Notes under the pieces: model-generated
Databases searched by the model: none
The model's input: the letters and a program-made list of their open reading frames with translations, nothing else
What the model was told of the DNA's origin: nothing
Shown here: in pieces, positions 53,975-61,907 of the stretch
How positions within the stretch are numbered: position 1 is the first letter of the stretch
Layout: the number at the start of each line of letters is the position of its first letter
Program-made: the position numbers and the translations under genes
NCBI RefSeq assembly: GCF_009618275.1
Contig: NZ_WIAD01000004.1
Span: 151,883 to 215,882, forward strand
Direction: 5' to 3'
Source of the DNA: Roseimaritima sediminicola
Lineage (GTDB): Bacteria > Planctomycetota > Planctomycetia > Pirellulales > Pirellulaceae
Length of the DNA: 64,000 nt

Positions 53975-54723
53975 TAGAGGGCTTGGCGGATCTGGCCGGC
54001 GACTTGCTCGGCCAGGTAGCGTGAGCCGTCTGGAGTGAAGTGGACGTTGGCCGGCCGCTGGATTTTGTCCAGCCGCTCGATCGCCGCGGTGTACAGGTCG
54101 TTGGTTGCGATCTCGTGCCGCTGCATGATCTCGGCGGCGATCTGGTTGTACTTCTTGCTGTCGCCGACGACGCGGCCGCGAGCCCCTTCGGGCACCGGCG
54201 TGGTCGCACACCAAATCAACTCCGCCCCGGTCTGCTTCAGCCGCTTGACCAAGCTTTCCAGATTCTTGGCGTACTGCTCCGGCGGCACCTGCTGGCGACT
54301 GCCCTCCGTGTCGACCGGTACCAATCGATCGCCCTGGCCGCCGATGTACTTCAAATCGTGCAGGCCCCAGTTGAAATGGATCACGTCCCACGACTTCTCG
54401 CCCAGCCACTTGTCCAGCTGGTCCAGGCCGCGCGTGGTGGGACCGCAGTTGGTCAGCGGCCGAATCACGTTGGCTTCGCCGGCGAGCAGCTCGCGGACCG
54501 GGACGGTGTAGCCGATCGAAATCGAATCGCCGATCAGCAGCACGCGAGGCAAATCCGGCTGCTCGTCGACCGGTTTCATCGGCTGATCCTTCTCGGCCGC
54601 CTGCTGCGGCGCTTGCGAGCCAGCGCCGCCGGCGGACGAATCACCGGCGGACTGGGCGAAAGCGGGAACGGCGAGCGCAAACGCAGCGGCGAGGACGACG
54701 CAGGACGGGACGATCCGGGACAT
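53974..54723 (-). CDS. Secreted SGNH/GDSL hydrolase
   Basis: The start at the ATG at 54723 has AAGGAG seven bases upstream and a signal peptide (CVVLAAAFALAVPAFAQ). The 249-residue protein has block I VLLIGDSISIGY (nucleophile Ser), block II Gly near NCGPTTRGL, block III HFNWGLHDLK and block V HFTPDGSRYL in place of the usual DxxH order, which resembles planctomycete homologues. It should be an esterase or acetylhydrolase outside the cytoplasm, with substrate unknown. R1 repeats directly follow. Confidence 0.88.
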   Translation of the reverse strand: MSRIVPSCVVLAAAFALAVPAFAQSAGDSSAGGAGSQAPQQAAEKDQPMKPVDEQPDLPRVLLIGDSISIGYTVPVRELLAGEANVIRPLTNCGPTTRGLDQLDKWLGEKSWDVIHFNWGLHDLKYIGGQGDRLVPVDTEGSRQQVPPEQYAKNLESLVKRLKQTGAELIWCATTPVPEGARGRVVGDSKKYNQIAAEIMQRHEIATNDLYTAAIERLDKIQRPANVHFTPDGSRYLAEQVAGQIRQAL

Positions 54724-54945
54724 AGCAACTCCTTAGCAGAAGGCATCAGCAGGGTCGAAGCGATGGGTTAGCGATCAGATAGGATACTCCAAATCCAAGC
54801 GGCAAGCGGCGTAGCTGAACGTGCCGTAGCCGAACGCGCTGGAGTCTAGCCTTTAGGCGATCGACCCTTGCGAACCCGACGGCCAACGGTCATCTTGCTG
54901 CTGGCCCTGCACCGCTTGAAACGAAACCCTTTCTCCGTTGCCGCT

Positions 54946-56124
54946 GTGACCACCACCCCACCTTCATTGCCGCCCGATGACAAGCCGGCCGCCGCCGGTT
55001 CGGGCTCGGCGGATGCCGCGGCGGCACTGCGCATCATCGATGCTTCGCGCAACCGCGCCGCCGAGGGACTGCGGACTCTGGAAGATTACGCCCGCTTCGT
55101 GCGCAACGATGCCGAACTGTCGCGAGCCTTCAAAGGGCTGCGCCACGACCTGACCGCCGCGCTGGCCCCGCTGCCGCGACACCAGCTGCTGGCCGCTCGC
55201 GACACCGAAGGCGATGTCGGCACCACGATCCAAACCACCGCCGAACTGTCTCGCGTGTCCACCGCCGCGGTCGCTCACGCGGCGGCCGCCCGCTGCCAAC
55301 AAGCGCTGCGCAGCATCGAGGAATACCTCAAATGCGTGCACCCCGCGGCCGGCCCCTCGGTCGAAGCGATCCGGTACCGCACCTACACGCTGGAAGCCGC
55401 TCTCGAAACTCCCGTTCTCGAAACTCCCGAAACTCCTGCGACTCCCGACGTCGTGCGCCGCACGCTCGCCGCCGCCCGGCTGTACGTGCTGATCGATGGG
55501 GGCGACAGTGACGAACAACTGCAACAGCGCATCGCGGCCCTGATCCGCGGCGGCGTCGACATCTTCCAGCTGCGCGACAAACGGCTGGACGATCGGCGGC
55601 TGTACGAACGAGCCCTCGCGGCGGTGCACGCCGTACGCACCCACTCGACGGCTGCCTCCCCCGCTCGTCGCGAGGATGCGGCGCCGCGACCGCTGCTGAT
55701 CGTCAATGACCGCGCCGACATCGCCGTCGCGGCCGGTGCCGATGGAGTGCACGTCGGCCAGGACGAGCTGCCCTTGGCGGCGGTCCGGCGGATCGTCGGC
55801 CGGGATCGCTTGATCGGCGTGTCGACGCATCGTGTCGGCGAAGCGGAACAGGCCCAGCGTGACGGAGCCGACTACATCGGCTGCGGACCGACATTCCCCA
55901 GCCGAACCAAGAGCTTTACGGCGTTCGCGGGACTGGCGTTTCTACGGGAGGTCGCCAACCGCGTGAGCTTGCCTGCATTTGCGATCGGCGGCATCGATGC
56001 CGGCAACGTCCAGGACGTCCAAGCGGCGGGATTTGAACGCATTGCCGTGGCCGGAGCCGTCACCGCGGCGGCCGCCCCCGAACAGGCCGCCCGCGAGCTG
56101 AAACAACGACTATGCAACTCGTAG
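54946..56124 (+). CDS. thiE: Thiamine-phosphate synthase with N-terminal helical domain (ThiD2-ThiE type fusion)
   Basis: The GTG at 54946 is preferred over a TTG at 54868 because the conserved part begins soon after. Residues ~25-155 are an all-helical domain (LRIIDASRNRAAEGLRTLEDYARFVRND, LKGLRHDLT-like repeats), seen fused to ThiE in several phyla and listed as ThiD2. Residues ~175-385 are the ThiE TIM barrel: LIRGGVDIFQLRDKRLD, LLIVNDRADIAVAAGADGVHVGQDELP, IGVSTHRVGEAEQA, DYIGCGPTFPSRTK, FAIGGIDAGNV. It couples HMP diphosphate with thiazole phosphate to make thiamine phosphate. An Ala/Thr/Pro-rich linker (LETPVLETPETPATP) joins the domains. Confidence 0.92.
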   Translation: MTTTPPSLPPDDKPAAAGSGSADAAAALRIIDASRNRAAEGLRTLEDYARFVRNDAELSRAFKGLRHDLTAALAPLPRHQLLAARDTEGDVGTTIQTTAELSRVSTAAVAHAAAARCQQALRSIEEYLKCVHPAAGPSVEAIRYRTYTLEAALETPVLETPETPATPDVVRRTLAAARLYVLIDGGDSDEQLQQRIAALIRGGVDIFQLRDKRLDDRRLYERALAAVHAVRTHSTAASPARREDAAPRPLLIVNDRADIAVAAGADGVHVGQDELPLAAVRRIVGRDRLIGVSTHRVGEAEQAQRDGADYIGCGPTFPSRTKSFTAFAGLAFLREVANRVSLPAFAIGGIDAGNVQDVQAAGFERIAVAGAVTAAAAPEQAARELKQRLCNS

Positions 56125-56140
56125 TGGACGAGGCAACGAG

Positions 56141-56944
56141 TCAGGCCTCGACTTCGCCGACCCCGTCGGGCAGCGTTCCGTCGGCGACCTCGTCTTCCCA
56201 CTGATCCATCAACGGCCACGACTCGGCCAGGGTGCCGAAGTCGGCCATGGTCAGGTACCCATTCAACCGCTCGATCGTCGCGTCCAACATCGCGTTGTCC
56301 TTGCGGAAGATCGGTCCGTGACTGGGCAGCAACCACTCGACATCGCTGTCGCGGATCCGCGTCAGCGAACGGATGAACGCCTTGATGTCGCTGCCGTGGT
56401 GAGCGTCGATGGCGCCCACGCATCCGTCGCGATAGATGTTGTCGCCGCTGAGCAGGATGTTGTCGATGCGGAAGGCCAACTGGCTGTCGGTATGGCCCGG
56501 CGTATGCCAAACCTCCAACTGCTTGTTGCCCACCGTCAGGATGTCGCCGTCGTTGATCTGATGCTCGATCTCCACCTTGGGCATGTCCATGTGCAGCCCC
56601 TGCGGTTCGATCTCGGCCAACGTCATCAGCCGGTCGCCCGCTTGCAGGGGTTTGACGGCGTTGGGATGCGAGGTCACGGTGGTGCGCAAAATCTGCTTGG
56701 TCTTGGCCAGCCCCTGAATGTGGTCCACATCGGCGTGCGTCGCGACGATCGTCTTGCAACGGGACAGCGGAAAATCCAGCCGACGAATCACTTCGATGAA
56801 ATCGTCGACCGTTTCCTCATAGCCGATATCGATCAACAACCATTCGTCGCTGTCATAGACCAGATAGACATTGCAGCCGAAAACTTCGCCCGCTTGGAAA
56901 TTCAGTTCGATTACGCCGGGAAACATCGGCTTGCGAGACAGCAT
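56141..56944 (-). CDS. Metallo-beta-lactamase-fold hydrolase
   Basis: The start is the ATG at 56944 (MLSRKPMFPGVIELNF). The 267-residue protein has the metal motif as THADVDHIQG (His70, Asp72, Asp74, His75), where most relatives have HxHxDH. Further ligands lie in VWHTPGHTDSQLAF, LLSGDNIY and PSHGPIF. Family members include glyoxalase II and other thioester or phosphoester hydrolases; the substrate here is unknown. It is cytoplasmic and convergent with the ThiE gene 16 bp away. Confidence 0.87.
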   Translation of the reverse strand: MLSRKPMFPGVIELNFQAGEVFGCNVYLVYDSDEWLLIDIGYEETVDDFIEVIRRLDFPLSRCKTIVATHADVDHIQGLAKTKQILRTTVTSHPNAVKPLQAGDRLMTLAEIEPQGLHMDMPKVEIEHQINDGDILTVGNKQLEVWHTPGHTDSQLAFRIDNILLSGDNIYRDGCVGAIDAHHGSDIKAFIRSLTRIRDSDVEWLLPSHGPIFRKDNAMLDATIERLNGYLTMADFGTLAESWPLMDQWEDEVADGTLPDGVGEVEA

Positions 56945-57045
56945 CAGGTGTTCGACTCCGCTGGATAAATCCGAGCACGGTAACAAGAGAAAAACGAATG
57001 AGCCCGCACGGGACGACAGCCCCGGCAGGGTTTGCACAATGATTC

Positions 57046-57100
57046 AGGACTCCGCGGTCTAGGACCCCGCGGTCTAGGCCCCCGCGGTTCAGGACTCCGC
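57046..57100. repeat. 15-bp tandem repeat at the 3' end of the epimerase gene
   Basis: Units AGGACTCCGCGGTCT, AGGACCCCGCGGTCT and AGGCCCCCGCGGTTC plus a partial fourth. Each contains a CCGCGG palindrome. The last units cover the stop codon of the gene ending at 57089. Confidence 0.85.
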
Positions 57101-58060
57101 CCGCAGGATGTCGCGGAGCCCGGCACGGTAGTCGGCGAATTGTAGTCGAGGCAGTAAGTCCTGCCGCAGGCGAGCGTTCCAGATGCGCTTGTTGCTGCCG
57201 CCTCGACGGCCCGCCGACGAGCCCGCTTCGGGAGCCACGAAGCGCGGTGGATCGCAGCCGCTCAGCCGAGCGACCTCGCCGTAGAAGTCTCGGCGACGCA
57301 CCGCCGCGCCATCGCTGACGACATAATAACGGCGACGCTGTTTGGGGCCAGCCTGCCAACACGCCAGCACCGCCGCGGCCGCGTCGTCGACGTGGATCAG
57401 GTTCAAGTAATGCTCCGGCGCGGCCGGGATCGGCCGGCCCTCGCGGACGTTGCGAACCAGCGGCACCCGGCCCGGACCATAGATGCCCGCCAGCCGCAGC
57501 ACGGTCCACGGATGGCCCCCCCGATCGCCCCGCCGCTCGCTGCCCCCACCGCCGCGGAGCTCGCCCAACAGCCCCTCGGCCTGCAGGTGCACCTTCGCGG
57601 ACTCCGAACGCGGCCAGCATGGTGAACGCTCGTCCACCCAGCGGCCATCGTCCTGGTGGTATACGCCGGTGGTGCTGATGTAACACAGATCGGCACCGGG
57701 GTCGGTCGACCGCAGCAGATTCCGAAACCCGTAGTACTGGCTCTCCAACCGGCTCTCACCGCTGTCGCGGTCGTAGGCCACCGCGACCAGGATGCGCTCG
57801 TGCGGCGGCAGCGCTCGCAGGCTGGCCCGGTCGGTCCAGTCGGCTCGCACCGGTTCGATGCCCTGCTGGGCTAACTGTCTGGCCCGGTCGGATTTACGCG
57901 TCACCGCGGCGACGTGCCAGCCGTCCCGCTGCAATCGGTCCGCAACCCGCAGCCCCAGGTACCCACAGCCCACGATCAGGGCCCGCCCGGCAGCGTCCTT
58001 CGCCTTGTCGCGACCATCCGCGGCGAATCGAGAAGCGGTGGACGAATTTGCAGCGGACAT
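57089..58060 (-). CDS. NAD(P)-dependent epimerase/dehydratase, YeeZ-like
   Basis: The 323-residue extended SDR-like protein has nucleotide-binding motif VGCGYLGLRVADRL, STTGVYHQDDGRWVDE and VLRLAGIYGPGR. The usual catalytic Tyr-x-x-x-Lys is not obvious after STTGVYHQDDG, as in YeeZ-type members of atypical SDRs. YeeZ proteins have no proven substrate. The C-terminal RAES and stop codon lie within a 15-bp tandem repeat. It is transcribed alone. Confidence 0.85.
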   Translation of the reverse strand: MSAANSSTASRFAADGRDKAKDAAGRALIVGCGYLGLRVADRLQRDGWHVAAVTRKSDRARQLAQQGIEPVRADWTDRASLRALPPHERILVAVAYDRDSGESRLESQYYGFRNLLRSTDPGADLCYISTTGVYHQDDGRWVDERSPCWPRSESAKVHLQAEGLLGELRGGGGSERRGDRGGHPWTVLRLAGIYGPGRVPLVRNVREGRPIPAAPEHYLNLIHVDDAAAAVLACWQAGPKQRRRYYVVSDGAAVRRRDFYGEVARLSGCDPPRFVAPEAGSSAGRRGGSNKRIWNARLRQDLLPRLQFADYRAGLRDILRAES

Positions 58061-58243
58061 GGTCAGTGTGATCCGGAGAGCGTGCGCGGAGCCCAGAATT
58101 TGGACCCGGGGGTTGGTTTATGGTTAAAATAAAACGTCAGTATACCGATCCTGGCTAATTGTCCGATCCCCAGCCGGACCGAACTTTCCGCGGCAAGACC
58201 GCAGAACTCGCTTATTCCAAAGTCCCCGAACCGCCGAGCCGCC

Positions 58244-59437
58244 ATGCGTTTGCCAGGTCTGTCGTTGTACCTTATTCCCCGCAGGTGGCTCCTCGCGGCG
58301 TTGCTGATCGCTTCGCCGCTGCCAGCTGTCCCGCCGGCGGTTGCTCAGTCGCCCACGGACCAAGCGGCATCTTCGGCGAACGTGGTTGCGGAACCCTCGC
58401 CGGCGGACGCCCCGGCCGAACCGACTGCCGCTGCTTCCGGCTCGGCCAGCTTGACCGGCTCGGCCAGCGACGGACTGACCTACGTCCAGCCGCCCGAGCG
58501 GTTGGTCGGTTTGATTCGCCAGGGCAAGGTTCCCTCCGATTTGGAGGAATTATTGGCGCTGGAGCAGCAGCAAAAAAAGATCGCCGAGCTGGCCGCCGAA
58601 TGCACGGTGAATGTTCAGATCAACGGCCACGAGGCGGGCAATACCCAGGGCTGTGGCGTGGTCATCACGCCCGACGGGTTTGTCCTAACCGCGGCCCACG
58701 TGGCCGAACGACCGGGCCTGCGGGTGCGTTTGACGTTCGCCGACGGCCGCACCTACGCCGGCCGGACCCTGGGCATGAACCGCGAAGTCGACGCGGGGCT
58801 GATCCGCATCGAACCGGGCCAGAACGACGGCAGGCCGTGGCCCCACGCCTCGCTGGGTTCCAGTGAAGACCTGCGGCCGGGCATGTGGTGCGTGGCGACC
58901 GGGCATCCGGGCGGCTACGACCTCGATCGTGGGGTGGTGACCCGCGTAGGACGAATCCTGAGCATCCGGCCCGGATCAATCGTCACCGATTGTGCGTTGA
59001 TCGGCGGCGACAGCGGCGGTCCGCTGTTTGACATGCAGGGCCGCTTGATCGCGGTGCACAGCCGAATCGGTAACGACGTGGCCGACAACCTGCACGTGCC
59101 GGTCGACCACTACAGCGACTCCTGGGACGATCTGTGTGCCGGCAAAGCCTGGGGATTCCTGCCGGGTTTCCGTCCTGTCCTGGGCGTTCGCGGGGCACCG
59201 GACAGCGAGCTGGCGATCATCGATTCGGTCCATCGTCGCTCTCCCGCCGACCAAGCGGGGATCCAAGCCGGCGACATCATCGAACGATTTGGCCAGGACG
59301 CGATCACGGATTTCCAGTCGTTGAAAGATGCGGTGGACCAAACCATGCCGGGCAAACGCGTGGTGATCCGGCTGCGACGCGATGGCCAAGTCAAACGTGT
59401 CATCGTCGAGATCGGCCGCGATCCGCGTTCCGATTGA
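58244..59437 (+). CDS. Secreted HtrA/DegP-like serine protease with one PDZ domain
   Basis: The 397-residue protein has a signal peptide (RRWLLAALLIASPLPAV), an Ala/Ser/Pro-rich linker, a trypsin-like domain with His152 (LTAAHVAE), Asp183 (EVDAGLI) and Ser257 (GGDSGGP), and a C-terminal PDZ (~310-392, HRRSPADQAGIQAGDIIERF). All catalytic residues are present, so it should be an active periplasmic protease or chaperone. A second, unusual homologue follows 78 bp downstream on the same strand, so the two are probably one operon and may form a mixed complex. Confidence 0.93.
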   Translation: MRLPGLSLYLIPRRWLLAALLIASPLPAVPPAVAQSPTDQAASSANVVAEPSPADAPAEPTAAASGSASLTGSASDGLTYVQPPERLVGLIRQGKVPSDLEELLALEQQQKKIAELAAECTVNVQINGHEAGNTQGCGVVITPDGFVLTAAHVAERPGLRVRLTFADGRTYAGRTLGMNREVDAGLIRIEPGQNDGRPWPHASLGSSEDLRPGMWCVATGHPGGYDLDRGVVTRVGRILSIRPGSIVTDCALIGGDSGGPLFDMQGRLIAVHSRIGNDVADNLHVPVDHYSDSWDDLCAGKAWGFLPGFRPVLGVRGAPDSELAIIDSVHRRSPADQAGIQAGDIIERFGQDAITDFQSLKDAVDQTMPGKRVVIRLRRDGQVKRVIVEIGRDPRSD

Positions 59438-59515
59438 ACCAAGCCTCACGACCACATTGCCGACCCTCGCTTGCGCTTCTCACAACCTCTCATCCTGTGC
59501 ACCTCGGTGAATACC

Positions 59516-60586
59516 ATGCTTCGATCACTGTGCCTCGCCTGCCTGGGCATCGTTTTTGCATTGCCCACGTCAGCGGTATTGCCCACGCCAGCGGTCTGGG
59601 CCGAGGACCTGGGAACGCCCGACTGGATGAAGGCGCACTTGGGATCGCGGATGTCCAACCGCCGCGACAACGGCCAGATGATGCGTCTGATCGCTCCGCT
59701 GGCCCAGCAAGCCGGCTACGCCACCGTCCAGGTGCTCTCGGCCGGCAAACCGGTGGCGCTCGGAACGATCGTCTCGACCGACGGATACGTGTTAACGAAG
59801 CACAGCGAATTGAGCGCCGATCCGATCCGCGTCCGGTTGCCCGATGGCCGCCTGATGCAGGCCCGGATCGCGGCGGTTCGCCGTGCGGTCGACCTGGCGC
59901 TGCTGCAGGTGGATAAAGTTCGCGGCCTGCCGCGGGTCCAGTTTGCCACCGACGAACCCCAGATCGGCAGCTTTCTGATCAGTGCCGGTCGCGGCGACGC
60001 GCCCATCGGCCTGGGCGTGATGGGCTCGCAACCGCGGAGCGTCGGGCACGTGGGCCGCTTGGGCGTGGCCCTTCGCAACGACCAACAGGGCTTGGCGTTG
60101 GTCGACGGCGTCTGGCCCTCGAGCGGAGCGGACGAAGCTGGGGTGTTGCCCGGCGACCGCATCGTCGCGATCAATGGCAAGGACGAAGCCGGACAGAAAC
60201 AAGTGATCCAAGCGCTGCGAGGCATGTACCCCGGCGAGATCGTGCGGCTGACACTCCAGCGCGACGACACGACGGTGGAGGTCGAAGCCCAGATCCGCGA
60301 CTTTTCGCTGATGCAGGAATCCGAGAACGATGCCCGCGTCAACGGCGAGCGAAGCCAGCGGTTGAGCGGTTTTGAGCGGGTGATCCAGCACGACACGGTG
60401 CTGGAACCGGACCAGTGCGGCGGTCCGGTGCTGGACACCCAAGGCAACGTCGTGGGAATTAATATCGCTCGCGCCGGCCGCGTGGTCAGCTACGCCCTGC
60501 CCGGCTCGCTGGTCCTGCCCGAGCTGGTCGAGATGCTGAAAGAAGCCCGCGACACCGACGACGCCGCCCTAACGACCGCCAACTAG
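59516..60586 (+). CDS. HtrA-like protein with nested PDZ and Cys in place of catalytic Ser
   Basis: The start ATG at 59516 gives MLRSLCLACLGIVFALPTSA, a signal peptide. The 356-residue protein has a first half-barrel with His96 (VLTKHSEL) and Asp126 (AVDLALL). A PDZ-like domain follows (~175-262: GVALRNDQQGLALVDGVWPS, ADEAGVLPGDRIVAINGK). Only after that comes the second half-barrel end with Cys301 in LEPDQCGGPVLDTQGNVVGINIA, where DegP has GNSGG. The PDZ is therefore inserted inside the protease fold, and the nucleophile is Cys. It may be a Cys-based protease or an inactive partner of the upstream protease. Confidence 0.88.
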   Translation: MLRSLCLACLGIVFALPTSAVLPTPAVWAEDLGTPDWMKAHLGSRMSNRRDNGQMMRLIAPLAQQAGYATVQVLSAGKPVALGTIVSTDGYVLTKHSELSADPIRVRLPDGRLMQARIAAVRRAVDLALLQVDKVRGLPRVQFATDEPQIGSFLISAGRGDAPIGLGVMGSQPRSVGHVGRLGVALRNDQQGLALVDGVWPSSGADEAGVLPGDRIVAINGKDEAGQKQVIQALRGMYPGEIVRLTLQRDDTTVEVEAQIRDFSLMQESENDARVNGERSQRLSGFERVIQHDTVLEPDQCGGPVLDTQGNVVGINIARAGRVVSYALPGSLVLPELVEMLKEARDTDDAALTTAN

Positions 60587-60850
60587 TGGCCGTGCCCGTA
60601 GCCGAACAGTGGCATAGGCTTCCAGCCTGTGAACCAGTGGCATAGGCTTCCAGCCTGTGAAAGCCTCCCCAAACCGGGGCTATCGCCCAAACGGCTCGGC
60701 TACTTTCGCGGAGCGAAAGGCGACACTCAGCTACTTTCGCGGAGCGAAAGGCGACGCTCAGCTACTTTCGCGGAGCGAAAGGCGACATTCAGCTACTTTC
60801 GCGGAGCGAAAGGCGACGCTCAGCTACTTTCGCGGAGCGAAAGGCGACAC
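60587..60850. repeat. Two R1 units, one CGGGGCTATCGCCC repeat and five tandem R2 units
   Basis: R1 copies at 60608-60633 and 60636-60661 are followed by ACCGGGGCTATCGCCCAAAC near 60671. Five R2 units (GCTACTTTCGCGGAGCGAAA, ~30-bp period) at ~60698-60850 each have a perfect CTTTCGC/GCGAAAG stem with a GGA loop. The last units form the 3' end of the next gene. Confidence 0.92.
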
Positions 60851-61653
60851 TGCTCCATCAGCCACCCGACCGCTTCGCCCAGCTCTTCCAGTTGCGACTC
60901 TTCGGGCATCTCGTGGTGCTCGAGCCCTTCCCAGCGCACCAAACGAATCTCTCCGGCGTAAGCGTCGCGGATCAATTGCTGCAGAGCCGGCGGAACCATC
61001 GTGTCGCACTCGGCCTGGATAAACACCGCGGGCATGTCGCACTTCGGCGCCGTTTCCAAAGCGTCCATCTCGGCGGGAATGCCCGACGAGATCCAGCGGG
61101 CCACGGGCCGGACCAGCGGATGCAGCAGCGCCGCGCGGTGCCGCAGCGCGACATGCGGGATGGTCTGCACCAACGGCGGCGGGTTGCGCAGGATCAAACC
61201 ATCGACCGCTCGCTGGGACGCTTGATACAGGGCGCTGGCACAGCCTAGGCTGTTGCCCATCACCCACACCCGCGTCTGCTCGCCGCGTCGCCGCTGGACC
61301 ACAGCATCAAAAAAATCCAGCGCCGCCGCTGGCAGGTTCGCAAACGAGGCTCTCCCCGGGCTGCGACCATAGCCGGGCGGGTTCCACGTCCACACCTCGG
61401 CGTGCACCTCGTCCAGAAAGTTCACCGGCAACTGGCTGGAACGTTCCGCCCGCCCGCCGGTTCCCGGCAACTTGATCACCAACAGCCGCGGCTTCGTTTC
61501 ACTCAGCCCCTGTTCGGCGTGCACGAACGCTTCGATCCGTCCATACGGCCCCGCCTGCAGTTCGACCCGCTGCTGAGTGCCCGGTTCGATCTCATCGGTC
61601 GACGGCAGCAACACCACACGGTCGGCGATACGCGTACGCAAATTCAATTTCAC
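60820..61653 (-). CDS. Alpha/beta hydrolase, cytoplasmic
   Basis: The start is placed at a GTG at 61653 (VKLNLRTRIADRVVLLP), with GGAG just before it. The frame further upstream is repeat DNA. The 277-residue protein has LLVIKLPGTGGR (oxyanion region), VWVMGNSLGCASALY (nucleophile Ser), FIQAECDTMVPP (Asp) and EGLEHHEMPEES (His). No signal peptide is present. Both ends touch repeats: the GGAG is part of a TIR copy (61655-61675), and the last residues CRLSLRESS and the stop are encoded by R2 units. The natural C-terminus may have been replaced. The substrate is unknown. Confidence 0.82.
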   Translation of the reverse strand: MKLNLRTRIADRVVLLPSTDEIEPGTQQRVELQAGPYGRIEAFVHAEQGLSETKPRLLVIKLPGTGGRAERSSQLPVNFLDEVHAEVWTWNPPGYGRSPGRASFANLPAAALDFFDAVVQRRRGEQTRVWVMGNSLGCASALYQASQRAVDGLILRNPPPLVQTIPHVALRHRAALLHPLVRPVARWISSGIPAEMDALETAPKCDMPAVFIQAECDTMVPPALQQLIRDAYAGEIRLVRWEGLEHHEMPEESQLEELGEAVGWLMEQCRLSLRESS

Positions 61654-61654
61654 T

Positions 61655-61907
61655 GACTCCGGCGGAATCGATGTATGGCCTGCGGTATCCGAACGCAGCA
61701 GCCACGAGGTGGCGATAGGCTGTAGCCATGGGCGCCAGCCCATGGATCTGTAGCTCCACGCTTCGGCTAGTCCCGGAGGGACGACAGGAATGCAGTTCCT
61801 GCCGTCCCTCCGGGACTGAACGGTCCTATCATTTCCCATTCCACGGGCTGACGCCCGTGGCTACAACCTGCCGTCCCTCCGGGACTAACTTGGCCCTCTG
61901 CCACACA
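61655..61907. repeat. Spacer with solo TIR, R9-type and R10-type palindromes
   Basis: A solo copy of the TIR-like motif (GACTCCGGCGGAATCGATGT) lies at 61655-61675. CCATGGGCGCCAGCCCATGG follows near 61727, then GTCCCGGAGGGAC-type palindromes near 61771, 61804 and 61873, and CCACGGGCTGACGCCCGTGG near 61841. No gene is supported. Confidence 0.8.

Noticed and set aside
53005..54723. Restriction-modification system
   Set aside because: Only the methylase is present; the neighbour is a secreted SGNH hydrolase.
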